A stretch of DNA of 46,234 bases, from contig JAJFGZ010000028.1 of assembly GCA_021775855.1 (NCBI GenBank), positions 1 to 46,234 on the forward strand, in the 5' to 3' direction. Origin of the DNA: Hyphomicrobiales bacterium. Its GTDB lineage: Bacteria; Pseudomonadota; Alphaproteobacteria; Rhizobiales; NORP267. Positions 24,882 through 32,070 of the stretch are shown one piece after another. The notes below the pieces were generated by a model, which saw only the letters and a program-made list of their open reading frames with translations, had not been told where the DNA came from and did not search any database. How positions within the stretch are numbered: position 1 is the first letter of the stretch; every line of letters begins with the position of its first letter. Made by a program: the position numbers and the translations under genes.

Positions 24882-26107
24882 GCGAAACGCCTGACGGCTT
24901 TCCCGAACAGCGCGCCAACAGCACCGAACGCCGGTTTCAGGTCGCCCAGATCAAATAGCGGAGAGACGTTGCGCCTCGGATTAAAACTCCGGACCCAATT
25001 AAAAAAGCTCAATTGCCCGAGCCGGTGCAATTCGAGGAATGCCAGAAAATCCTTTACCGGGTACCAGTAGCGCAAGTCATCCTCGTAGGACCTGACGTCA
25101 GGGATGGATTGTCCGGTCAAGTCACAATAGACGACCAGATCGATCGGCATCCCGGACCGCACCGCCAGCTCCTGAGCTGCTGTGAAGCGCGCATTCACCT
25201 CTATGATCTTCAATTTATTGTCGCGCAAATCTCGCTTGAACTCGATGTTGCCAAGCCCGCGAAATTCGGTGTTCTTGAAAAATTTCAGACCTTCAGCAGC
25301 CGTCTCCGGGAGGTGCTCGGTGGCGTGGTATGTTGCCCCGCCGCAATTCATCGGGTAGCGGCGGAAAATCCGCTTTGTGAAATGGAACAGGCATTCGCCG
25401 TCATCGTCGATATACGTGTAGTAGCTGCTCAGCAAGTCGTCCGGGCCAGGGATCAGTTCGACGATGGAGACGTCAAAATTGTTTGCATGTGCTTCCCGCA
25501 CTTTTTCCGTCAACTCGTTCAGGTCGAATTGAACCAGGAAAAACTTGCGGCCAAAAACCTGGGCGAATTTAAACGTGTTGTGCGGTTTGACAATCAGCGG
25601 GAATTGCATATCGGCAATGTTTTCCGAAAAATCCTCGCCCCTTGAGACTGGCCAGAATTTGGGTGTTGCGATGCCGGCGGATGTCGCCATTTCAAGCGTA
25701 CGTCGCTTGTCGAGGAGATCAAGCCGCTGACCGGCCTGGCCTCCGTCAAACACAAATCTTTGGCGCAGTTCGGCTTCATTTTCGGCCAGAAACTCAATCG
25801 CGTTGTCTGAACATGGCAACAGGATATGGCGTTCCCTGATAACCGGATTGGGCCCCAGCAGTAAATTTTTCCAATAGACTTTCGGGTCGGTGTTGCGTGA
25901 GAAATAATAGCGCTCGGAACAGTACGAAGAATATATTCCCCAGCAGTCGGGCGGGCCGCTAACGCCGACTCTGATCCCGACCCGGCCGAGACTGCGGGTC
26001 AACGACAGGGCGTTTTCCTTGCCGCCAAGGATAAGCACCGGCATGGATGTGTCGATGGCCTGGTGGCCATGGAATCCGGGGCGTCTTGTGATTCTGTTTT
26101 CTCTCAC
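24878..26107 (-). CDS. ATP-grasp ligase (carbamoyl-phosphate-synthase-like)
   Basis: A 409-residue protein. The N-terminal pre-ATP-grasp domain reads PVLILGGKENALSLTRSLGR. The ATP-binding core has QFPLIVKPHNTFKFAQVFGR, VSIVELIPGPDDLLSSYYTY, and the metal/ATP site RGLGNIEFKRDLRDNKLKII followed by EVNARF near residue 310. Such enzymes activate a carboxylate as acyl phosphate and join it to an amine. The start is GTG 26107 (AGGGCGG upstream); ATG 26044 is an alternative that begins at the conserved PVLILGG. It lies 9 bp after the second ATP-grasp gene, and its stop overlaps the Ldh2 start. The substrate is unknown. Confidence 0.87.
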   Translation of the reverse strand: MRENRITRRPGFHGHQAIDTSMPVLILGGKENALSLTRSLGRVGIRVGVSGPPDCWGIYSSYCSERYYFSRNTDPKVYWKNLLLGPNPVIRERHILLPCSDNAIEFLAENEAELRQRFVFDGGQAGQRLDLLDKRRTLEMATSAGIATPKFWPVSRGEDFSENIADMQFPLIVKPHNTFKFAQVFGRKFFLVQFDLNELTEKVREAHANNFDVSIVELIPGPDDLLSSYYTYIDDDGECLFHFTKRIFRRYPMNCGGATYHATEHLPETAAEGLKFFKNTEFRGLGNIEFKRDLRDNKLKIIEVNARFTAAQELAVRSGMPIDLVVYCDLTGQSIPDVRSYEDDLRYWYPVKDFLAFLELHRLGQLSFFNWVRSFNPRRNVSPLFDLGDLKPAFGAVGALFGKAVRRFA

Positions 26108-26116
26108 GTATCCGCC

Positions 26117-27265
26117 CTACGCTACCGCTGCTTCCGCACGATGTGCTTGTTTGTTCGATTCTCTCAATCGCCGGATATTGGCGCCGAGTTTCATTACGCC
26201 GCGGCCGGAATTGAATATATGTTCGAGCACCAGTTCGGCGATAGGGACGCTTTTCCCGGTATCGGCTACAAGATAATGGTGATGAATCCCGGGCGTCGTG
26301 TTTATCTCGCTGATCAGGCCGTTTGAGGCGCCAAGGGGTTTCAATATGTCCTTGCAGATCACGTCCAGCCCAGCAAAGTCGACGCCAAGCGCCTGCACCA
26401 GCCGGGCCCCCGCCGCGATAGTCTCGCGATGTACTTTGGCCCCGATTGGGTGGTTTCTCTCACGGTCGTTTTCGTTGATGGCGCGCTTCAATTCGATGGT
26501 TTGCCCGGCTTCGAGCCGTGAACCAGGGCGCAGTCCAATCTCTCGCAACTTGTTCTGGCAGTCGCGATCGATCTTCAGCGGGCTGAGCGCCGTTACGGGA
26601 TCTCGGCCCAGGCGATTCGTATTCTCGATTTTCACCAATTGCCGGATGGTTCGCCGTCCGTCGCCGGTAATAACCGGCGGGTCCCGGCGCACGGCGTCGA
26701 TAAATTCTCCGTTCAGATACAAAAGCCTGTAGGAATGCCCGTCGAGTTGTTCTTCGACGAGCAACTGGTCGTCGAAACTGGCTGCAAGGCGCGCCGCTTT
26801 GCGGAGCGCACGCAATGTCGTAATCCCGGTAGTAACCCCGCGCCCGCCACCCGTGCCGCTGGTGGGTTTGACCACCACCGGTCCACCAAGCGCGCGATAA
26901 AATGCTTCGCATTCGGCAAAGTTCGCCATTGTAAAGCGCTGGTGTTTGGGAACCGAATATCCGATCTCCTCCATAAGGCTGTAAACCAGCGCCTTGTTGC
27001 CCATCAGGTCCAGCGTCAGGTGGTCGTCCAGCATGACACTCGATTGCTTTACCATCGTGGTGCGCCCATCCCTGGAAATTCCGGCATAGCCAAAATCCCG
27101 GTCGTGGAAATTAGCGCCGATATTGCGGGCGGCTTGGCGCCACAGATCCTGATAATAGAGCTGCCGCTTTTGCCTGAATTTGAGCAATTGTATCAGCGAC
27201 GGCACGTCGAGATAAAATTGCGCGCGATAGGCAAGGCGGCGTAGCTGGTCTGTTACTAGACCCAT
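26117..27265 (-). CDS. cyanophycin-synthetase-like ATP-grasp ligase
   Basis: A 382-residue protein. LGGPVVVKPTSGTGGGRGVT near residue 130 is the ATP-grasp glycine-rich loop, LLVEEQLDGHSYRLLYLNGE follows, then AVRRDPPVITGDGRRTIRQL and the N-rich metal site ISEINTTPGIHHHY near residue 335. The VVGDG-type insert closely resembles cyanophycin synthetase and the glutathione-synthase-like ligases GshAB and RimK, which form amide bonds between amino acids. The Mur-ligase half of cyanophycin synthetase is absent. AGAGGA precedes ATG 27265, 29 bp after the RraA-like gene. Together with the next ATP-grasp gene it suggests two-step amide-bond formation. Confidence 0.87.
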   Translation of the reverse strand: MGLVTDQLRRLAYRAQFYLDVPSLIQLLKFRQKRQLYYQDLWRQAARNIGANFHDRDFGYAGISRDGRTTMVKQSSVMLDDHLTLDLMGNKALVYSLMEEIGYSVPKHQRFTMANFAECEAFYRALGGPVVVKPTSGTGGGRGVTTGITTLRALRKAARLAASFDDQLLVEEQLDGHSYRLLYLNGEFIDAVRRDPPVITGDGRRTIRQLVKIENTNRLGRDPVTALSPLKIDRDCQNKLREIGLRPGSRLEAGQTIELKRAINENDRERNHPIGAKVHRETIAAGARLVQALGVDFAGLDVICKDILKPLGASNGLISEINTTPGIHHHYLVADTGKSVPIAELVLEHIFNSGRGVMKLGANIRRLRESNKQAHRAEAAVA

Positions 27266-27294
27266 ATTATTTTCCTCTCGAGACGTTCAACGGC

Positions 27295-28065
27295 CTATTC
27301 CACCAGGCAACCGTCGAGCTCAAGTTGCCGGTCCACCCAGTCGTTCGAGAAGATCCCGCGTTTCACGTTGCTCACATATTTCCACATACGCGCCTGGTGC
27401 GTTTTCAGCCGCAGCGCGGCGCTTTCGGCGACCGCTTTCGTGACAACGACGACACCGCTCCGGTCAGCAACGATAATGTCCCCCGGGTTGACGACGATCC
27501 CGCCGCAGGAGATTGAATAATTAAGTTCACCTGGACCGCGATGCAGCGGCCCAAAGGCCGTGATGCCGCGGGCATAGACCGGAAGCCCGGTCTCAATCAC
27601 CCCATCGAGATCGCGGATAAGTCCATCAATCACAAATCCGGAAATACCCTTGTGCAGGGCCTTGTTGGCGATCAGATCGCCAAACACCGCGTTGCGGTCG
27701 CTGCCGCTGGTGTCCACCACCACAACATCGCCCGGCTGCGCCACGTCTAATGCCTTGTGCAACATCAGGTTGTCGCCAGGAAATACCTTGACCGTTATGG
27801 CTGGACCGACAAGTGGCTTTTCGTTGGTCAGGTTCGAGATGCCGTGATGCATTGTGTACATCCGGTTCAGCAGATCGGAGACATCAGTACTCTCGAACGA
27901 GCGGTACTGGTCAATAATCTGTTTATCGGGCCGCTCTATTTCGGTACGGATCTGAAATCCAAGGCCGGGGCTCATTTCCGCAGATTTTGGTTTTTCAGCG
28001 GAATCGCCGGTGGAATCCGGCTGTACGGTTCGCATTTCTGCGAGTTTTTTGTTTAGTGTTGACAC
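27295..28065 (-). CDS. RraA-family aldolase/decarboxylase-like protein
   Basis: A 256-residue protein. The RraA/HMG-aldolase fold shows ALDVAQPGDVVVVDTSGSDR, VFGDLIANKALHKGISGFVI followed by DGLIRDLDGV (G-x-R-D metal/substrate motif), and GGIVVNPGDIIVADRSGVVV. Catabolic members cleave 4-hydroxy-4-methyl-2-oxoglutarate or decarboxylate oxaloacetate; others act as RNase E inhibitors or have no known role. GTG 28065 is the start because AAAGGAGG lies 7 bp upstream; a TTG at 28125 lacks this. It has about 55 extra N-terminal residues compared with minimal RraA. As first gene of the operon it may make or remove an oxo-acid used by the downstream enzymes. Confidence 0.88.
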   Translation of the reverse strand: MSTLNKKLAEMRTVQPDSTGDSAEKPKSAEMSPGLGFQIRTEIERPDKQIIDQYRSFESTDVSDLLNRMYTMHHGISNLTNEKPLVGPAITVKVFPGDNLMLHKALDVAQPGDVVVVDTSGSDRNAVFGDLIANKALHKGISGFVIDGLIRDLDGVIETGLPVYARGITAFGPLHRGPGELNYSISCGGIVVNPGDIIVADRSGVVVVTKAVAESAALRLKTHQARMWKYVSNVKRGIFSNDWVDRQLELDGCLVE

Positions 28066-28265
28066 TGCAACGCCTCCTTTGACGGTAATCACGCACGAAT
28101 GCGGTGCAAGTCGGGTGCCAACCAAAATGATACACCACCACCTTTAACGTTAACTTGACCCGGCGGCGAAAATACCACGGTCAAACAGTCTGCCGGGGTA
28201 CGGAGTAGAATCACGCCTAATTTTTAGTTAGCCATTGGCTTGGCGGACGCAAAATTGTCCGCGTA

Positions 28266-28293
28266 TTGATTCCCGGGTCATGATTCCCCATAT
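28266..28293 (+). promoter_or_regulatory. sigma-32 (RpoH)-type heat-shock promoter
   Basis: TTGATT (28266-28271) and CCCCATAT (28286-28293) are separated by 14 bp. CCCCATAT is the exact -10 consensus of RpoH promoters. It lies about 80 bp before the small heat-shock protein start, on the same strand, in the 309-bp gap shared with the divergent RraA operon. No other clear promoter is seen in this gap. Confidence 0.65.
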
Positions 28294-28324
28294 CTAGCCT
28301 GTCGGTGCCTTTTGGGCCGGCCCT

Positions 28325-28349
28325 TGATTTGCGTGGACATCACGCATCA
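28325..28349 (+). promoter_or_regulatory. hairpin in the heat-shock mRNA leader
   Basis: TGCGTG (28330-28335) pairs with CACGCA (28341-28346) around GACAT, and TGA (28325-28327) with TCA (28347-28349) beyond a two-base bulge. It ends 11 bp before the GAGAGGA ribosome-binding site (28361-28367). Alphaproteobacterial small heat-shock genes often have ROSE thermometers, but no clear pairing with the ribosome-binding site is visible, so thermometer function is only possible. Confidence 0.3.
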
Positions 28350-28374
28350 GGTCGCTTGTTGAGAGGACTTGACC

Positions 28375-28797
28375 ATGTCACAAATGACTCAGTTTTCGAG
28401 CCCGTTCATGCTCGGATTTGACGAAATCGAGCAATTGCTCGACCGCATCGGCAAATCCTCCAATGACGGTTTTCCGCCCTACAATATTGAGCGCATTGCC
28501 AACGAGGGAGAAAAGGAAATCCTGCGCATAACGCTCGCCGTTGCGGGGTTTACCGAAGACCAGCTGGATATTTCCGTTGAGGAAAACCAACTCTTTATCC
28601 GGGGTCGCCAGAAAGACGATGAGCCGCGCAACTACCTCCATAGAGGCATCGCAGCCCGCCAATTTCAGCGCACCTTTGTGTTGGCGGCGGGGATCGAAAT
28701 TGAGGGTGCGGACCTGGCCGACGGATTGCTCTCGATCGATCTGGTCCGCCACGAACCCGAGCGCTTGATTCAATCGATAAAGATCAATTCGGCCTGA
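28375..28797 (+). CDS. small heat-shock protein (Hsp20/alpha-crystallin family)
   Basis: A 140-residue IbpA/HspH-type chaperone. The N-terminal MLGFDEIEQLLDRIG motif and PPYNIERIANEGEKEILRIT are characteristic of rhizobial and alphaproteobacterial class A sHsps. The alpha-crystallin domain runs from about residue 37 to 125 and includes LDISVEENQLFIRGRQKDD and FVLAAGIEIEGADLADGLLS (the AxLxxGLLxI motif). It binds unfolding proteins in the cytoplasm. ATG 28375 follows GAGAGGA; a TTG two codons earlier is less likely. A sigma-32-like promoter precedes it and the DUF1150 gene follows, a recurring alphaproteobacterial pair. Confidence 0.95.
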   Translation: MSQMTQFSSPFMLGFDEIEQLLDRIGKSSNDGFPPYNIERIANEGEKEILRITLAVAGFTEDQLDISVEENQLFIRGRQKDDEPRNYLHRGIAARQFQRTFVLAAGIEIEGADLADGLLSIDLVRHEPERLIQSIKINSA

Positions 28798-28824
28798 ATT
28801 TAGCAATTCTTCAGAGAATTTAGC
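28796..28824 (+). repeat. 9-bp direct repeat between the heat-shock genes
   Basis: GAATTTAGC occurs at 28796-28804, overlapping the stop codon, and again at 28816-28824, starting 20 bp later. The segment between them forms a small hairpin AATTCT-TCAG-AGAATT (28805-28820). It may be an mRNA processing or stability site between the two cistrons. Confidence 0.3.
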
Positions 28825-28878
28825 GAATATTGGATGTTGCCGGACAGGCGTGCCTGAAAACGAGCAAAGGAGACAAAC

Positions 28879-29142
28879 ATGGAAAAAGGACAAGAAAATA
28901 GATTTTCGGCCATGAACCCCCTGGAGTTTGCCGCTCTCGGCGGTGGCCAGATCGCCTATATCCGCGAAGTCGAAGCAGACGAGGAAGAAGCCGCTTCCGT
29001 CGGTTCACTGAACCCTGATGCGAAGATGAAACTGTTTGCCCTGCACGGCGCGGACGGTCAGCCGATCATGGTCTCGGAAAACCGCGATGAGGTCATCGCC
29101 AACGCGTTTCAGATCAACCTGATGCCGCTCACGGTTCATTGA
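28879..29142 (+). CDS. DUF1150-family small protein
   Basis: An 87-residue protein. FAALGGGQIAYIREVEADE near residue 15 and LFALHGADGQPIMVSENRDE followed by VIANAFQ are the two conserved blocks of DUF1150, a family almost confined to alphaproteobacteria and usually encoded after a small heat-shock protein. AAAGGAG precedes the ATG. The function is unknown; the constant pairing suggests a role in the heat-shock response. It lies 81 bp after the Hsp20 gene and is probably co-transcribed. Confidence 0.92.
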   Translation: MEKGQENRFSAMNPLEFAALGGGQIAYIREVEADEEEAASVGSLNPDAKMKLFALHGADGQPIMVSENRDEVIANAFQINLMPLTVH

Positions 29143-29150
29143 TTTTGTTG

Positions 29151-29180
29151 CGACGAGTGCGAAAATGTCGCACTCCGTCG
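29151..29180 (+). terminator. probable terminator hairpin after the heat-shock operon
   Basis: CGACGAGTGCGA (29151-29162) pairs with TCGCACTCCGTCG (29168-29180) with one bulged base and an AAATG loop, 8 bp after the DUF1150 stop. The downstream run is only TATTTCG, so the stem is strong but the U-tract is weak. Confidence 0.5.
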
Positions 29181-29273
29181 TATTTCGACAATACCGGAAA
29201 ACTCCGATATAACCTGAGCGGGCCTTAGGGACGTTTGCTCGGCCAAAGACTTTATCTAGAGGCGTAAAGCCGA

Positions 29274-29648
29274 ATGGAAAAAGATTCTTTATCGACTTCA
29301 GCGCTGGACTTTCCCGCGCACTTGCCAGCCAAAACTGATATCCAGCGCTGGATGCGGGCGGCCCATGTTGGCCTATCCATTTTCATCCTTGTGCTGGCAT
29401 TTGTAGCGTCGCAAAATAACTCTTTTGGCGTGTTGGCAAATGTCGGTTTCGACGCGGCAATTACTTTCGAATGTGACGGCGATTGCGAAGGTGGGGAAAA
29501 CCCTTTCGCCACGGCAATCCCTGCGTCACCCGCATTTGCGTCATCTGGCTCGGATATATTCCGGCCCGTGACTGAAGACCGAGCTTGTCTTCGGTTGCAC
29601 CATCTCTATTCCCCCTCAGATCCGCGCGGACCGCCAGTCCGCGTCTAG
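29274..29648 (+). CDS. hypothetical small single-pass membrane or exported protein
   Basis: A 124-residue frame with an N-terminal part, IQRWMRAAHVGLSIFILVLA (about residues 23-42), that would form one membrane helix or uncleaved signal. A short acidic Cys-containing stretch FECDGDCEGGENP and a C-terminal DRACLRLHHLYSPSDPRGPP follow. The start region has only a distant AGAGG. No domain is recognised. The hydrophobic segment and positive-inside N-terminus support a real gene, but it could be spurious. It stands alone between the heat-shock pair and trkH; the 144 bp before trkH contain a hairpin GTGGAA/TTCCAC (29677-29695). Confidence 0.45.
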   Translation: MEKDSLSTSALDFPAHLPAKTDIQRWMRAAHVGLSIFILVLAFVASQNNSFGVLANVGFDAAITFECDGDCEGGENPFATAIPASPAFASSGSDIFRPVTEDRACLRLHHLYSPSDPRGPPVRV

Positions 29649-29792
29649 ATTCCGATCGGTCACAATATTCGCCGTGGTGGAAGACCCTATTCCACGGGTG
29701 AAATTCAACGTGATTTGATCTTCTAAATTTAGCTCAAGGCCATTTCGCACCACTGGCGAATGGCATGCAACTCCCTGGGAATGGAGCCTGAC

Positions 29793-31244
29793 ATGTGGAG
29801 CGAATTTCCCCCGATACTGAGAATCATCGGGGTGGTGCTGATGATCATGGGGACATTGATGTTGCTCCCGGCGGTCGTCGATATTGCTTACGAAAATGAT
29901 GACTGGATCGTCTTTGCGAGCTCCTCTTTCGTGAGCTTCTTTCTCGGTGCATCGTTGATTCTTAGCCAGAATTTCCCGACCCACCAGCTTTCAACCCGCC
30001 AGGCCCTGCTGATCGCAAATGTCACCTGGCTGTGTTGCGCCGCCGTTGGAATGGTTCCGTTTGTCCTGTCGCAGGTTCATTTAAGCCTCACTGATGCTTT
30101 TTTTGAATCCATGTCGGGGATCACCACAACCGGCTCAACCGTGCTGACCGGGCTGGATGTCCTTCCGCCCGGCATTGTCTTATGGCGGGCCATATTACAA
30201 TGGATGGGTGGACTTGGAATCATTGTAACGGGTTTGAGTATTTTGCCGGCGCTGAATATCGGCGGGATGCAAATGTTCAAGGTCGAAGCCTTCGATATCG
30301 ACGGTAAGGCATTCGCCAAGGCCGGGCAGATATCGGCTGCCCTGACCAGCATCTACCTGTTCCTCACTTTATTCTGTGCGCTGGCTTTGTGGCTCAGTGG
30401 AATGACAGGTCTGGAATCGGCAGTGCATGCCATGACCACGATTGCCACCGGAGGATTCTCTACATCCGACGCTTCGATTGCCCATTTCGAAAGTGCCCAG
30501 ATCGAAGCCGTTATCACCGTCGGGATGATTGCCGGCGGGATTCCGTTTTTGGCCTATGTGCGTTTGCTGCAACGCGACGCCAGGCCCATTTGGCGGGACG
30601 AACAAATCCGGGCGTATTTGATGATCCTGGGCTACGCCATGGCGGCCATCGCGGCCTGGCTCATGATCAATAACGGACTGGGTATCGGCGCGGCGATCCG
30701 GTATTCGACATTCAACGTGGCTTCGATCATGACGGGCACCGGATTTGCGTCCCAGAACTATCTCGCGTGGGGTGCTTTCCCCGCCGGGATTTTTCTGTTC
30801 CTGACATTGATCGGCGGCTGCGCCGGGTCGACTGCCTGCGGCATCAAGGTATTCCGGTTCCAGATTCTGTTCCGCACCGCATCCGCCCAGCTGGGAAATA
30901 CCATTTTTCCGTCGATGGTGCGTAGCCGAACCAACAATGGTAAAAACATTGATCCTGCGCTTGTGGCGTCAGTTCAGGTTTTTTTCTACCTGTTCGCCGT
31001 AACCCTGGCCGCTTTGACGATCGGCCTCACAATGACAGGACTGGATGTTCTGACGGCATTTTCCGGTGCGGCGACGGCGATGGCGAATGTCGGCCCGGGG
31101 CTTGGAGAGATCATTGGTCCGTCTGGCACGTTCCAGACATTGCCGGATGCCGCTAAATGGATATTGTCCGCTGGAATGCTCGTCGGCAGGTTGGAAATAA
31201 TTACGGTCTATGTGCTGTTCACACGGCTATTCTGGCTGAAATAG
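29793..31244 (+). CDS. trkH: TrkH-type potassium uptake channel subunit
   Basis: A 483-residue protein, the same length as E. coli TrkH. The four K+-selectivity loops are visible: MSGITTTGSTVLTGLD, MTTIATGGFSTSDASIAHFE, SIMTGTGFASQNYLAWGAFP and AATAMANVGPGLGEIIGPSG, each with the filter Gly. The Arg in VGRLEIITVYVLF near the C-terminus is also conserved. It is the pore subunit in the inner membrane and needs the NAD/ATP-binding TrkA, which is not in this window. ATG 29793 is chosen because GGAG lies 7 bp upstream; ATGs at 29760 and 29781 are in frame. It is convergent with ptsN. Confidence 0.95.
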   Translation: MWSEFPPILRIIGVVLMIMGTLMLLPAVVDIAYENDDWIVFASSSFVSFFLGASLILSQNFPTHQLSTRQALLIANVTWLCCAAVGMVPFVLSQVHLSLTDAFFESMSGITTTGSTVLTGLDVLPPGIVLWRAILQWMGGLGIIVTGLSILPALNIGGMQMFKVEAFDIDGKAFAKAGQISAALTSIYLFLTLFCALALWLSGMTGLESAVHAMTTIATGGFSTSDASIAHFESAQIEAVITVGMIAGGIPFLAYVRLLQRDARPIWRDEQIRAYLMILGYAMAAIAAWLMINNGLGIGAAIRYSTFNVASIMTGTGFASQNYLAWGAFPAGIFLFLTLIGGCAGSTACGIKVFRFQILFRTASAQLGNTIFPSMVRSRTNNGKNIDPALVASVQVFFYLFAVTLAALTIGLTMTGLDVLTAFSGAATAMANVGPGLGEIIGPSGTFQTLPDAAKWILSAGMLVGRLEIITVYVLFTRLFWLK

Positions 31245-31262
31245 TAGCTCAATCCAAAGTTT

Positions 31263-31727
31263 TTAGGCCGCGTTTGATTCCGCCGTTTGCGTGACCAGGC
31301 TGTAAAGCCCGGCAGCGTTGCGACACCCGCGCAGACTCTTGGCGACCCCCGGTTCGTGTAACAGACGAGCAATCCGTGACAGCGCCTTCAGGTGGTCGGC
31401 GCCGGCTTCTTCCGGCGCCAGCAGGACAAATATCAGATCGACCGGCTCGTCATCGACTGCGTCAAACGTGATCGGCTTTTCGAGGCCTGCAAACATGCCA
31501 AAAATTTCATCGAGCCCCGCAAGCCGGCCATGGGGAATAGCAACCCCTTTGCCGACGCCGGTTGAGCCCAGGCGCTCGCGCTGGAGTAAAACATCAAATA
31601 TTGCGCGCTCGGACTGCCCGGTCAGTTTTGCGGCGTGCATCGCCAATTCCTGCAGGGCCTGTTTTTTGCTCGATACTTTGAGGACGGGCACGACGGCTTC
31701 GGGCTTTATGAGATCACTGAGATCCAT
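31263..31727 (-). CDS. ptsN: nitrogen-PTS regulatory protein EIIA(Ntr)
   Basis: A 154-residue PTS EIIA type 2 domain. MDLSDLIKPEAVVPVLKVSS is the standard N-terminus, and STGVGKGVAIPHGRL near residues 60-75 contains the phosphorylated His. IFVLLAPEEAGADHLKALSR follows. EIIANtr receives phosphate from PtsP/NPr and regulates processes including K+ uptake (through TrkA and KdpD in E. coli) and nitrogen metabolism. ATG 31727 follows a GGA at suitable spacing; ATG 31736 is an alternative. It is downstream of rpoN as in most proteobacteria, but without hpf between them. It converges on trkH with an 18-bp gap. Confidence 0.95.
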   Translation of the reverse strand: MDLSDLIKPEAVVPVLKVSSKKQALQELAMHAAKLTGQSERAIFDVLLQRERLGSTGVGKGVAIPHGRLAGLDEIFGMFAGLEKPITFDAVDDEPVDLIFVLLAPEEAGADHLKALSRIARLLHEPGVAKSLRGCRNAAGLYSLVTQTAESNAA

Positions 31728-32070
31728 TTGATCCATTCCTGCTACGCAGACGAAATTGCCTGCCAAGGTTCCTAATTTGTTGCCGTCGCGAAACACAGAA
31801 CAGCAATGGCGGACCGGCCAATAGGACTATTTCTAGCATATCCGGCGTGGTGGCCCAATCTTCCGGCAATCACAATTTAGTTCATCCACAGCCTCAAAAA
31901 GTGAGATTGTCTTGGCTGCAGGCGGGTTCGGGCACATCCGGAGCATCGGCTAAAACTCAACAAAGCCTGACTGGGTGCCACAGCGCAGCGGAACCTATGG
32001 ATAGGGATCGGACCTGTCAATGTGTATAGGATCAAAATTTCGCACGAAAATCTGACCCTACGTCACCTGA
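31728..32070 (-). other. 343-bp rpoN-ptsN intergenic region, no gene seen
   Basis: No hpf (ribosome hibernation factor) reading frame is visible on either strand, although hpf usually lies here in alphaproteobacteria; the gap is too short for it. The minus strand has a TTGACA about 290 bp before ptsN without a good -10 at normal spacing. ptsN may therefore have its own promoter, but none can be named with confidence. Confidence 0.5.

Noticed and set aside
25013-25645. Long plus-strand frame opposite the ATP-grasp gene
   Set aside because: Antisense shadow of a clear gene; no domain, signal or ribosome-binding site.
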